From assembly GCF_900115545.1 (NCBI RefSeq), contig NZ_FOWV01000005.1, forward strand, positions 248,001-312,000: DNA of 64,000 nucleotides, in the 5' to 3' direction. This DNA is from Ralstonia sp. NFACC01 (GTDB lineage Bacteria; Pseudomonadota; Gammaproteobacteria; Burkholderiales; Burkholderiaceae). How positions within the stretch are numbered: the first letter of the stretch is position 1; each line of letters begins with the position of its first letter. Below are positions 35,557 through 44,683 of this stretch, in pieces. The notes below the pieces were generated by a model that was given only the letters and a program-made list of their open reading frames with translations, was not told the DNA's origin and did not search any database. Made by a program: the position numbers and the translations under genes.

Positions 35557-36216
35557 TTGGATATCGTGATGCAACTGGTCGACATCGTTCTGCATGTCGA
35601 CAAATCGTTGGGACTGCTCATTCAGCAGTACGGCGCGTGGGTCTACGTGCTGCTGTTCGCCATCGTCTTTGCCGAGACCGGCTTGGTGGTGCTGCCCTTC
35701 CTGCCCGGCGACACGCTGCTCTTCATTGCAGGCGCCATGTGCGCCACGGGTCAGATGGACGCTTGGCTGCTCATCGTGCTGCTGGTGACTGCCGCCGTGA
35801 CGGGCAATACCGTTAACTATTTCGTTGGCTCCTGGATCGGCCCCAAGGTATTCGACGGTCACATCCGCTTCCTTGATCACGAAGCGCTGATGAAAACGCA
35901 TGGTTTCTACGAGCGCCACGGTGGCAAAACGCTGGTGATGGCACGCTTCATCCCGGTGGTGCGTACGTTCGCGCCGTTTGTGGCGGGCGTATCGAAGATG
36001 ACGTTTGCCAAGTTCCAGCTCTTCAACATGATCGGCGCCGTGCTGTGGGTGGCGATCCTGGTGTTGGCGGGCGAGGCATTCGGCGCCGTACCCATCATTC
36101 GTGACCACCTGAACACGATTGTGCTCATCGGGCTGGGCGCGGCGATCGTGCCGCTGGCGCTGGGCGGGCTGTGGAAGCTGCTCAGGCGCCGTCGGGGCGC
36201 TGTGACCCCGAAATAG
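35557..36216 (+). CDS. DedA family membrane protein
   Basis: A 219-residue membrane protein with DedA/SNARE-associated features: GAWVYVLLFAIVFAETGLVVLPFLPGDTLLFIAGAM, NYFVGSWIGPKVF, and GFYERHGGKTLVMARFIPVVRTFAPFVAGVSKM with the conserved Arg and Pro. DedA proteins are thought to flip undecaprenyl phosphate or phospholipids across the inner membrane; the exact substrate here is unknown. The chosen start is TTG at 35557, six bases after a GGGGG run; an ATG at 35569 is an alternative. Confidence 0.9.
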   Translation: MDIVMQLVDIVLHVDKSLGLLIQQYGAWVYVLLFAIVFAETGLVVLPFLPGDTLLFIAGAMCATGQMDAWLLIVLLVTAAVTGNTVNYFVGSWIGPKVFDGHIRFLDHEALMKTHGFYERHGGKTLVMARFIPVVRTFAPFVAGVSKMTFAKFQLFNMIGAVLWVAILVLAGEAFGAVPIIRDHLNTIVLIGLGAAIVPLALGGLWKLLRRRRGAVTPK

Positions 36217-36219
36217 GCG

Positions 36220-37065
36220 TCAATTCAAGTTCTTGCTCATGGCGCGCAGCGTTGGCATGCGCTCCTTGAGCTTGGCCGTATCGGCTGCATCGGGCCGGGC
36301 ATCGACGTAGGCTTCCAGGTCTTCCAGCGCGGGCCGGAAGCACTCCAGGTTGGCGTAGGCCAGCCCCCGATCGCGCACTTCCTCGATCGAGTCAGGCAGC
36401 AGAATCACCAGACGCTGCTGCACCGCCAGCAGGCGTTGCCAGCGCGATTCCTGCAGATAGATCGCTTTCAGATTGCGCAGCATGCGCGCGATGATCTCGC
36501 GGTGAGTGGCCACCTGCAGGAACACCCCGAGCGGCACCGAGTTCGGGTCTTCAATGCCTTCCTTCTCCATGTACGGGTCGAGCATGTCCTGCAACTCTTC
36601 CTTCGACAGCGTCTGGCCCGTCAGCGGATCCAGCACGACCTCGCCCGCAGGAATGCTCATGCGCACCAAAAAGTGGTTGGGAAAAGACACACCCTTGAGG
36701 GGCAGGCCAATCTGCTGGCCGATCTCCATCAGCAGCACCGCCAACGAGATTGGAATGCCGCGCCGACTCTGCAGCACCGCATTCAGATAGGAGTTCTCGG
36801 GATCGTAGTAATCGTTTGCATTGGGCCCGAAGCCCAACTCGCGATAGAAGAACTGATTGAGCAGGCGCAGGCGCTGGATGGCCGGCGTGCCGTCGGCGAT
36901 GCGGTTTTTGATTCGCGCGACAAGCACGTCAATGGCGGCAAGCTCTGCCTGCAGGTCCAGATCCGGATACGCGTCCTGCGCAATCGACAGGGCGGTTTCT
37001 GTGAGGGGAATGCTGTCGTCGTCCGCGACCAGGGCCGAAAAATAATCGAGGACTTTAGTGGTCAT
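36220..37065 (-). CDS. SirB1 family protein (transglutaminase-like with TPR-like tail)
   Basis: A 281-residue SirB1/YchA-type protein. The first two-thirds are a transglutaminase-like domain: LLNQFFYRELGFGPNANDYYDPENSYLNAVLQSRRGIPISLAVLLMEIGQQIGL, then GVSFPNHFLVRM. The catalytic Cys of true transglutaminases is replaced (SRRGIPISLA), as is common in SirB1. The tail has TPR-like helices (RDRGLAYANLECFRPALEDLEAYVDARPDA). The function is unknown. The ATG overlaps the murJ stop by 1 nt (TGATG). Confidence 0.87.
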   Translation of the reverse strand: MTTKVLDYFSALVADDDSIPLTETALSIAQDAYPDLDLQAELAAIDVLVARIKNRIADGTPAIQRLRLLNQFFYRELGFGPNANDYYDPENSYLNAVLQSRRGIPISLAVLLMEIGQQIGLPLKGVSFPNHFLVRMSIPAGEVVLDPLTGQTLSKEELQDMLDPYMEKEGIEDPNSVPLGVFLQVATHREIIARMLRNLKAIYLQESRWQRLLAVQQRLVILLPDSIEEVRDRGLAYANLECFRPALEDLEAYVDARPDAADTAKLKERMPTLRAMSKNLN

Positions 37066-38618
37066 CAGATGGCCTTTTTTCGGAACGTGGAAAACTTCAA
37101 TCCGGTGAGCCACAGTGTACCGAAATAGACCACCGCGCACAGGACCAGGCTTGCGCCCAGCAGCGCGATGCGCACGAGCGGCTTGGCGCCCAGTCCGACC
37201 CAATCGAAATTGTGGGCGAGCCACAGCAGCGCCGCGGCCAGCAGCAATACCGCCGACATCACCTGCGCGATGAACAGCCCCCAGCCCGGCAGCGGATGGT
37301 AATAGCCGCGTCGGCGCAGGCCGAAGAACAGCAGCGCCGCATTGATGGTCGCGCCAAAGCTGATCGACAGCGCCAGCCCCGCGTGCCCGAAAGTCGGCAC
37401 GAAGACATAGTTGGACAACTGCGTCGCCACCAGCACCACCAGCGCAATCTTCACCGGCGTGCGAATGTCCTGCCGCGCATAGAAGCCGGGCGCCAGGATC
37501 TTGATGACGATCAGCCCGATCAGCCCCACGCCGTACGACGTCAACGCCTGGCGCGTCATCTCGACGTCCATGCCGGTGAACTTGCCGTAATGGAACAGCG
37601 TGGCCGTGAGCGGCGCGCCAAACACGAACAGCCCCACCGCAGACGGCACCGCCAGCAGCACGGTCAGCCGCAGGCCCCAGTCGAGCAGCGATGAGTACTC
37701 TTCACGGTTGTTCTCGGCGCTGGCCTTCGACAGGCTGGGCAGCAGGATCGTCCCGAGCGCCACGCCCAGCAGCGCGGTCGGGAATTCCATCAGCCGGTCT
37801 GCGTAGTTCAGCCACGACACGCTGCCCGTCGGCAGGCGCGACGCAATGTTGGTGTTGATGATCAGGCTGATCTGCGCGACGGATACCGATAGCGTTGCCG
37901 GCAACATCTGCTTGAGCACGCGCCGCACGCCCGGGTGATGCCACGCCGCCCGCACGTTGAACGACACGCGCGGCAGCATCCCGATCTTGCGCAGCGACGG
38001 GATCTGAATGGCGAGCTGCAGGATGCCGCCCACCATCACCGCGTAGGCCTGGGCGTAGATCGGCGTCTCAAGGTGCGGCGCCACAAACACCGCTGCCACG
38101 ATGAACGACAGGTTCAGCAGCACCGGCGTAAAAGCCGGCACCGCGAACTGCCGCCACGTATTCAGAATGCCCGACGCCAGCGCCACCAACGACACCAGCC
38201 CGATGTACGGAAACATCACGCGCGTCATGAAGATCGCCGAGATATAGGCTTGGCTCTCGTGCTCCTTGAAGCCGGAGGCGACCGCGGTGACGATCAACGG
38301 CGCGCCAATCACGCCCAACGCCGAGATGATCACCAGGAACCACGTCATCACCGTAGCCACGGAGTCGACCAGCGCGCGCGTTTCCGCCTCCCCCTGACGG
38401 TTCTTGAATTCGCCCAGGATTGGTACGAACGCTTGCGAGAACGCGCCCTCGGCCGAGAGCCGGCGCAGCAGGTTCGGGATGCGGAAAGCGACGTTGAAGG
38501 CATCGGTGTACACCGAGGCACCGAAGGCGCGGGCGATCAGCGTTTCACGGATAAGCCCGGTGATGCGCGAGAGCATCGTCAGGCCGCTGATCGTGGCAAG
38601 TGTTTTGAGGAGATTCAA
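37065..38618 (-). CDS. murJ: lipid II flippase MurJ
   Basis: A 517-residue MATE-like membrane protein with about 14 segments. Signature sequences: LATISGLTMLSRITGLIRETLIARAFGAS, DAFNVAFRIPNLLRRLSAEGAFSQAFVPIL, GSVSWLNYADRLMEFPTALLGVALGTILLPSLSK and ILAPGFYARQDIRTPVKIA. It flips the peptidoglycan precursor lipid II. The usual N-terminus (Met-Asn-Leu-Leu-Lys-Thr) implies a TTG start at 38618 without a clear ribosome-binding site. An ATG at 38687 would add 23 non-conserved residues. A promoter-like pair (TTGGGC 38765-38770, TATAAT 38741-38746, 18-bp spacer) lies upstream on the reverse strand. Confidence 0.95.
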   Translation of the reverse strand: MNLLKTLATISGLTMLSRITGLIRETLIARAFGASVYTDAFNVAFRIPNLLRRLSAEGAFSQAFVPILGEFKNRQGEAETRALVDSVATVMTWFLVIISALGVIGAPLIVTAVASGFKEHESQAYISAIFMTRVMFPYIGLVSLVALASGILNTWRQFAVPAFTPVLLNLSFIVAAVFVAPHLETPIYAQAYAVMVGGILQLAIQIPSLRKIGMLPRVSFNVRAAWHHPGVRRVLKQMLPATLSVSVAQISLIINTNIASRLPTGSVSWLNYADRLMEFPTALLGVALGTILLPSLSKASAENNREEYSSLLDWGLRLTVLLAVPSAVGLFVFGAPLTATLFHYGKFTGMDVEMTRQALTSYGVGLIGLIVIKILAPGFYARQDIRTPVKIALVVLVATQLSNYVFVPTFGHAGLALSISFGATINAALLFFGLRRRGYYHPLPGWGLFIAQVMSAVLLLAAALLWLAHNFDWVGLGAKPLVRIALLGASLVLCAVVYFGTLWLTGLKFSTFRKKAI

Positions 38619-38740
38619 GATGAATGCGTGGTTGGGCGCCGCCTGGGGAGGCAAACACGGCGATGGCGGTCTGACCGACGGCGCCATGCGGGGTTCGCGC
38701 CCGCGTGACTGACGTGACCGGAGGGCACAATTGCGGCCGT

Positions 38741-38770
38741 ATTATAGGGACCGGCTCGCCATGCGCCCAA
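38741..38770 (-). promoter_or_regulatory. probable sigma-70 promoter of murJ
   Basis: On the reverse strand, TTGGGC (38770-38765), 18-bp spacer, TATAAT (38746-38741). The 315-bp divergent gap 38619-38933 holds this site and the rpsT promoter; I see nothing else coding in it. Confidence 0.6.
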
Positions 38771-38823
38771 AAGTGCCGCAAAAGCCGCAAACTGCAGTTA
38801 TCCGGGTGATTTCACAACAGGGT

Positions 38824-38853
38824 TTGCGTTGGGCGCGGAAGTCTGCGTATAAT
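38824..38853 (+). promoter_or_regulatory. probable sigma-70 promoter of rpsT
   Basis: TTGCGT at 38824-38829, 18-bp spacer, TATAAT at 38848-38853 with an upstream TGC, 80 nt before the rpsT start. It is a strong promoter-like match, in keeping with a highly expressed ribosomal protein gene. Confidence 0.75.
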
Positions 38854-38933
38854 TGCCGTCTTTCACCAATTTGCGCGCTTCGGCCTTCCGTGTCTCCCGG
38901 GGCGCTTGCTACCGTTTCTTCAGGGATTTTTCC

Positions 38934-39200
38934 ATGGCAAACACCGCACAAGCACGCAAGCGCGCACGCCAAGCCGTCGTTCAGAACGCTCACAACTCGG
39001 CTCTGCGCTCGCGTCTGCGTACCGCAATCAAGGGCGTCCGCAAGGCTGTGGCCGCTGGCGACAAGACTGCCGCAGCTGCTGCATTCAAGACTGCCCAAAG
39101 CACGATCGACAGCATCGCTGACAAGAAGATCGTCCACAAGAACAAGGCTGCACGCGCCAAGTCGCGTCTGTCCGCTGCCATCAAGGCAATGGCTGCCTAA
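38934..39200 (+). CDS. rpsT: 30S ribosomal protein S20
   Basis: An 88-residue S20: very basic and Ala-rich helices ([36 protein letters not shown]-like, [23 protein letters not shown]). It binds 16S rRNA early in assembly. The ATG at 38934 starts the conserved sequence; the longer frame upstream is not conserved. The leader is about 75 nt, in which S20 autoregulation could act. A UUCG-loop terminator follows. Confidence 0.98.
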   Translation: MANTAQARKRARQAVVQNAHNSALRSRLRTAIKGVRKAVAAGDKTAAAAAFKTAQSTIDSIADKKIVHKNKAARAKSRLSAAIKAMAA

Positions 39201-39260
39201 GTTCGGGTGATGCCGGCCTAGCCGGCATGGCGCGACACGCAACGTCGCGCTCCGACGATA

Positions 39261-39288
39261 AAAAAGCCCGTCTTCGGACGGGCTTTTT
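39261..39288 (+). terminator. Rho-independent terminator of rpsT
   Basis: AAAAAGCCCGTC-TTCG-GACGGGCTTTTT, a 12-bp stem with a stable UUCG tetraloop. It is symmetric, so it can also stop transcription from the reverse-strand gene ending at 39345. Confidence 0.93.
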
Positions 39289-39344
39289 GCATTCTGCGCG
39301 CCTGCAATGTGCGAGGCGCTGCGCGGAGCGATGTTCTTAGCGGA

Positions 39345-39668
39345 TTAGCTTTTCGTGGGAGCGCCGCCTTCGGGCAGGATGCAGGCTTCCACAAGTTGCA
39401 GGTTGTTGTCGTGCGCGAAGTTCAGCACGAAATCCAGCGCCTTGGGTTCGATGTCGCGCAGACGCTCGTCAACGAACACGCTGCGGATGCCGCCCGACAT
39501 GACGGGGCGCACATATGGGGAGTAGGTGAAGCGGGGGTCTCCGATATCACCGGCGGGGCGGAACTGCGCCATCACGCCGCACAGCCGATCGGCCCAGTCG
39601 CTCGGGCGGAAGGTCTTTCCGTCGCGGGTGACGCCCTGGATAAAGAATTGGCGAGGGTTGGCTGCCAT
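39345..39668 (-). CDS. DUF3579 family protein
   Basis: A 107-residue conserved betaproteobacterial protein: NPRQFFIQGVTRDGKTFRPSDWADRLCGVMAQFRP, DPRFTYSPYVRPVMSGGIRSVFVDERLRDIEPKALDFVLNFAHDNNLQLVEACILPE. The sequence fits the domain family of unknown function DUF3579, usually found next to argF/argG or rpsT in these bacteria. I see no catalytic motif. Upstream (reverse strand) an AT-rich stretch at 39845-39863 includes a TATAAT and the palindrome TCTTATATAAGA. Confidence 0.8.
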   Translation of the reverse strand: MAANPRQFFIQGVTRDGKTFRPSDWADRLCGVMAQFRPAGDIGDPRFTYSPYVRPVMSGGIRSVFVDERLRDIEPKALDFVLNFAHDNNLQLVEACILPEGGAPTKS

Positions 39669-39844
39669 GGACTGCGTGGGGCTGTGGAGATTTGCAAACG
39701 ACTTCGACCGTGCGGGTGCCGCAACGTTCGAGCGGGGTGCACTTGTGGTGCGGATGATGCGCCTGCCTGGTTGCCGATTCATGAACCGGACGGACCGGCT
39801 CGTCGTGCCGGTTTGCGGGCGGTTGCGGCATCCGAAGCAGCCAG

Positions 39845-39863
39845 TATTATATCTTATATAAGA
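39845..39863 (-). promoter_or_regulatory. AT-rich promoter region of the DUF3579 gene
   Basis: The reverse strand reads TCTTATATAAGA (a perfect 12-bp palindrome, 39852-39863) running into TATAAT. It stands out in GC-rich surroundings and would serve as -10 about 180 nt before the DUF3579 start. Confidence 0.4.
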
Positions 39864-39942
39864 CTTTCATCGGCCTTTCACCTGGGCCCTTATGGTAGCC
39901 GCCAGGACAGGCGCGAAACTCGCCAAATGAGTGGCGATCCCG

Positions 39943-40030
39943 TATGATGGGCTGAATCTTCAACAGGCAAGGCGGCTAGGGCGATGTGCCACGGGATGTT
40001 CCCGGTGCGTCATCTGCAGGCCGCCTTCGT
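39943..40030 (+). promoter_or_regulatory. argF promoter -10 and structured leader
   Basis: A TATGAT hexamer at 39943-39948 would start transcription near 39955. The leader then has an 8-bp stem AAGGCGGC (39969-39976) with GCCGCCTT (40020-40027), enclosing a small hairpin CGGGA-TGT-TCCCG (39992-40004). The outer stem closes 9 nt before the argF ATG, and no Shine-Dalgarno sequence is seen there. Confidence 0.45.
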
Positions 40031-40036
40031 TGTTTT

Positions 40037-40963
40037 ATGAACCCACCAAGCTCGATCAAGCACTACCTGCAGTTCAAGGACTTTTCGCTGGAAGAGTACG
40101 AATACCTGCTGGACCGTTCCGCGATCCTCAAGGCCAAGTTCAAGAACTACGAGACGTGGCACCCGCTGCACGACCGCACGCTGGCCATGATCTTCGAGAA
40201 GAATTCCACGCGTACGCGTCTGTCGTTCGAAGCCGGCATTCACCAGCTTGGCGGCCATGCGGTCTTCCTGAACACGCGCGATTCCCAGCTGGGGCGCGGT
40301 GAGCCGATCGAAGACGCCGCGCAGGTCATCTCCCGCATGACTGACATCATCATGATCCGCACGTTCGGGCAGGAGATCATCGAGCGTTTTGCCGCGCATT
40401 CGCGCGTCCCGGTCATCAACGGGCTGACCAACGAATACCACCCGTGCCAGGTGCTGGCCGACATCTTCACCTTCATCGAGCAGCGCGGCCCCATCAAGGG
40501 CAAGACCGTCACGTGGGTGGGCGATGCCAACAACATGGCCTACACGTGGATCCAGGCGGCTGAGATTCTCGGCTTCCGCTTCCATTTTTCTGCACCGAAG
40601 GGCTATCAGCTGGATCCGGCCATGGTGGCCGATTCCGCTTTGCCGTTTGTGCATGTGTTCGAAAGCCCGCTCGAAGCGTGCGACGGCGCGCATCTGGTGA
40701 CCACCGACGTGTGGACCAGCATGGGCTATGAGGCGGAGAACGAAGCGCGCAAGAAAGCCTTCGGCGACTGGATGGTCACCGAGGCGATGATGCAGCGCGC
40801 GCAACCCGATGCGCTGTTCATGCACTGCCTGCCCGCACACCGCGGCGAGGAAGTCGAGGCGGCCGTCATCGACGGCAAGCAAAGCGTCGTGTGGGATGAG
40901 GCGGAAAACCGCCTGCACGTGCAGAAGGCGCTGATGGAATACTTGCTCTGCGGTCGTTACTAA
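40037..40963 (+). CDS. argF: ornithine carbamoyltransferase
   Basis: A 308-residue OTCase for arginine synthesis. Carbamoyl-phosphate site FEKNSTRTRLSFE, then NEYHPCQVLAD, VGDANNMAYTWI and the ornithine site HCLPAHRGEEVE. The length is typical of anabolic enzymes. The ATG at 40037 begins the conserved sequence but lacks a Shine-Dalgarno sequence and lies just after a stem-loop. argG is convergent, and a shared terminator separates them. Confidence 0.98.
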   Translation: MNPPSSIKHYLQFKDFSLEEYEYLLDRSAILKAKFKNYETWHPLHDRTLAMIFEKNSTRTRLSFEAGIHQLGGHAVFLNTRDSQLGRGEPIEDAAQVISRMTDIIMIRTFGQEIIERFAAHSRVPVINGLTNEYHPCQVLADIFTFIEQRGPIKGKTVTWVGDANNMAYTWIQAAEILGFRFHFSAPKGYQLDPAMVADSALPFVHVFESPLEACDGAHLVTTDVWTSMGYEAENEARKKAFGDWMVTEAMMQRAQPDALFMHCLPAHRGEEVEAAVIDGKQSVVWDEAENRLHVQKALMEYLLCGRY

Positions 40964-40983
40964 ACTCGAGCCTGACGCCATAG

Positions 40984-41021
40984 AAAAAGGCCGCTCCGAT
41001 TGACGTCGGAGCGGCCTTTTT
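40984..41021. terminator. bidirectional terminator between argF and argG
   Basis: AAAAAGGCCGCTCCGA and its complement TCGGAGCGGCCTTTTT enclose a short TTGACG loop. The long GC stem with A- and T-runs on either side serves both convergent genes. Confidence 0.95.
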
Positions 41022-41040
41022 GCCTTGAAGCGGCAGGCAG

Positions 41041-42408
<1,368 letters not shown>

Positions 42409-42410
42409 TC

Positions 42411-42531
42411 AAACCGGCTCACGATCCGTAGCGAGCGCTCCGAGGTTGGTTCGAGAAGCGCAGCCGTACATGGGTACGGCGAGCATCGCAGGGCCAAGAT
42501 CGGAATGCGCAGTAGGATCGTGAGCCGGTTT
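42411..42531 (-). repeat. structured intercistronic repeat element, copy 2 (ppnP-argG)
   Basis: Read on the reverse strand. Outer arms are a perfect 17-bp inverted repeat (AAACCGGCTCACGATCC at 42411-42427, complement at 42515-42531), unrelated to the arms of copy 1. The second stem is GCGC-AT-TCCGA (42510-42500) with TCGGAGCGC (42443-42435), again changed but still paired relative to copy 1. The inner hairpin GCCGTAC-CCAT-GTACGGC (42480-42463) and the segments TCTTGGCCCTGCGAT, ACCAACC and TCGCTAC are conserved. It starts on the last base of the ppnP stop codon. It may belong to the 5' leader of argG or to the ppnP 3' end. Confidence 0.85.
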
Positions 42532-42848
42532 CAGGCGTAGTGGCAGATGTAGTGGTAGGCCTCGGTCACCCGAATGTCGAACTTCGAGTTGGCCGGAACC
42601 TGGAAGCTTTCGCCTGCGCCGGACGTCTTCCATTCATCGCTGCCGTCGAGCTTGTATTCGCACGAACCGCCCACGCATTCCATGATCTCGGCGGCGGCCG
42701 TGCCGAAAGTCAGCGTGGCCGGCAGCACCACGCCTACGGACTTCTTGGTGCCGTCAGGCAGGATAAAGCTGTGGCTGACGCACTTTCCGTCAAAGTACAC
42801 ATTGGCCTTGGTGGTCAGGCGGACGCCGTCAAAGGTTTCGGTGGTCAT
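42531..42848 (-). CDS. ppnP: pyrimidine/purine nucleoside phosphorylase PpnP
   Basis: A 105-residue cupin-like protein of the DUF1255 (YaiE/PpnP) family: FDGVRLTTKANVYFDGKCVSHSFILPDGTKKSVGVVLPATLTFGTAAAEIMECVGGSCEYKLDGSDEWKT, GESFQVPANSKFDIRV and YHYICHY at the end. E. coli PpnP phosphorolyses several nucleosides. Two extra Cys (CVGGSC) are noted. The last codons run directly into the structured repeat. The 148 bp upstream to murB contain no recognised feature. Confidence 0.93.
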   Translation of the reverse strand: MTTETFDGVRLTTKANVYFDGKCVSHSFILPDGTKKSVGVVLPATLTFGTAAAEIMECVGGSCEYKLDGSDEWKTSGAGESFQVPANSKFDIRVTEAYHYICHYA

Positions 42849-42996
42849 GAAATGGAGCGCGAAAAGGGAAGTCGTAGGGACAAACCAGCCATTTTAGGCT
42901 ATTGGGTCGACCGCGGGTACGTCAGGCGAGGGCTGCCAGGGTCTAGACGGACGGGATGTGGCGCAAGGTGCTCAAGAAGCCCGTCCGCCGGGCTAT

Positions 42997-44025
42997 TTAC
43001 ACCACCACGGGTTCGGGTTCGATGCGCACGCCAAAGCGCGCATGAACCGCGTCCTGAATCTCGCGCGCCAGCGTCATCAACTGGACCGCGCTGCCGCCGC
43101 CACGGTGCACCAGCACCAGCGCCTGCTTCTCATACACGCCCACAGCGCCGCTCTGCCGACCCTTGAAGCCGCATTGGTCGATCAACCAGCCGGCGGCAAG
43201 CTTGTAGGTGCCGTCGGGCTGCGCATACCCGACCAGATTCGGGAAGCGCGCGACCAGCGCATCGCGCGTAGCGGCATCGACGATGGGGTTCTTGAAGAAG
43301 CTGCCGGCGTTGCCAATCTCGGCCGGGTCGGGCAGCTTGCGGCGGCGGATGGTGACCACCGCATCGAAGATGTCCTGGGCCGTCGGGCTGGCGATATGTT
43401 GCGCGGCCAGCTCGCGTGCGAGTTCGGCGTAGTGCGTGTCGGACTGCCAGTCGACCGGCAGGGCGAACGTCACCTCGGTGATGACGTAGCGATCGGCGCC
43501 GGCGCGTTTGAAGACGCTGTCGCGGTAGCCAAAGGCGCAATCGGCGGCGGTAAGGGTGACGAACTCGCCGGCGTGGCGGTCGTAGGCGCGCAGGGAGTGG
43601 AAGCGGTCCTTGATCTCGACGCCGTATGCGCCGATGTTCTGGATGGGGGCCGCGCCCACCGTGCCGGGAATCAGTGCGAGGTTTTCCAGCCCAGGCAAGC
43701 CATGCGAGACGGTGTGGGCCACTAGGCCGTGCCACGATTCGCCGCCGCCTGCGGTCACGGTGTGGACTTCGCGGCCGTCGACCGTGCTTTGGCCGGCGGC
43801 GATGCCCGGAATCTCCATCAGCAGCACTAGGCCTTCGAAATCGCGCGTGAGCACGACGTTGCTGCCACCACCCAGCACCAGAACAGGCAGGCCCTGCACG
43901 CGCGGGTCGGCCAGCGCGGCGGGAATGTCTTCCGGCGTGCGCACGTGGGCGGCGTAGCGAGCGGTGGCCTCAAAACGGAACGTGTTGTGCTGGCCTAGGG
44001 GATAATGCGTGTCGAGCAACGCCAT
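42997..44025 (-). CDS. murB: UDP-N-acetylenolpyruvoylglucosamine reductase
   Basis: A 342-residue type I MurB. FAD-binding motifs VLGGGSNVVLTRDFEG and LALIPGTVGAAPIQNIGAYGVEIKD; YRDSVFK; catalytic Ser in GNAGSFFKNP; and the C-terminal GGGSAVQLMTLAREIQDAVHARFG. It reduces enolpyruvyl-UDP-GlcNAc to UDP-MurNAc with NADPH. The ATG at 44025 begins the conserved sequence; the extension to 44073 is not conserved. It is divergent from yajQ. Confidence 0.97.
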   Translation of the reverse strand: MALLDTHYPLGQHNTFRFEATARYAAHVRTPEDIPAALADPRVQGLPVLVLGGGSNVVLTRDFEGLVLLMEIPGIAAGQSTVDGREVHTVTAGGGESWHGLVAHTVSHGLPGLENLALIPGTVGAAPIQNIGAYGVEIKDRFHSLRAYDRHAGEFVTLTAADCAFGYRDSVFKRAGADRYVITEVTFALPVDWQSDTHYAELARELAAQHIASPTAQDIFDAVVTIRRRKLPDPAEIGNAGSFFKNPIVDAATRDALVARFPNLVGYAQPDGTYKLAAGWLIDQCGFKGRQSGAVGVYEKQALVLVHRGGGSAVQLMTLAREIQDAVHARFGVRIEPEPVVV

Positions 44026-44131
44026 GGCGCCAAATCTGCTGGGAAAGCCGAGATTATAGAAGCCATGGCGCACGCGGCACCCGTAGCGAGGCGCCGCCGC
44101 AACCCGAATTCAAGTCTGCAAGGAGAACACG

Positions 44132-44617
44132 ATGCCGTCGTTTGACGTGGTATGCGAAGCCAACATGGTGGAAGTGAAGAACGCCGTGGAACAGGCCAAC
44201 AAAGAGATTTCGACGCGATTCGACTTCAAGGGCTCCGACTCCCGCGTCGAGCATAAGGAGCAGGAACTCACGCTGTTTGCCGATGACGATTTCAAGATCG
44301 GCCAGGTGAACGATGTGCTGATGAACAAGCTCGCCAAGCGCAACGTCGACGTGCGCTTCCTTGACTACCAGGACAAGCAGAAAATCGGCGGCGACAAGAT
44401 GAAGCAGGTCGTCAAGATCAAAAAAGGCGTCTCGGGTGATCTGGCCAAGAAGATCGTCAAGACCATCAAGGACAGCAAGATCAAGGTGCAGGCAAGCATC
44501 CAGGGTGATGCTGTGCGTGTGACCGGCGCCAAGCGGGATGACCTGCAAAGCGTGATTGCCATGCTGCGCAAGGACGTGAGCGACACGCCGCTGGATTTCA
44601 ATAACTTCCGCGACTGA
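44132..44617 (+). CDS. YajQ family nucleotide-binding protein
   Basis: A 161-residue protein of the YajQ (DUF520) family: [36 protein letters not shown], and [44 protein letters not shown]. Two RNP-like repeats are known in the family. Members bind nucleotides; a Xanthomonas homologue binds cyclic di-GMP and controls virulence genes. Whether this one does is not visible from sequence. There is a strong ribosome-binding site (AAGGAG, 7 nt upstream) and a terminator after the stop. Confidence 0.93.
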   Translation: MPSFDVVCEANMVEVKNAVEQANKEISTRFDFKGSDSRVEHKEQELTLFADDDFKIGQVNDVLMNKLAKRNVDVRFLDYQDKQKIGGDKMKQVVKIKKGVSGDLAKKIVKTIKDSKIKVQASIQGDAVRVTGAKRDDLQSVIAMLRKDVSDTPLDFNNFRD

Positions 44618-44634
44618 GCCCGTCGCGCTTCCAG

Positions 44635-44664
44635 GCAAAACGCCCCGCACGAGCGGGGCGTTTG
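44635..44664. terminator. bidirectional terminator between yajQ and the acylase gene
   Basis: GCAAAACGCCCCGC-ACGA-GCGGGGCGTTTGC, a long GC-rich stem with flanking A and T bases, 18 nt after the yajQ stop and 20 nt after the stop of the convergent acylase gene. Confidence 0.88.
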
Positions 44665-44683
44665 CATTTGCAGCGGCAAAACC

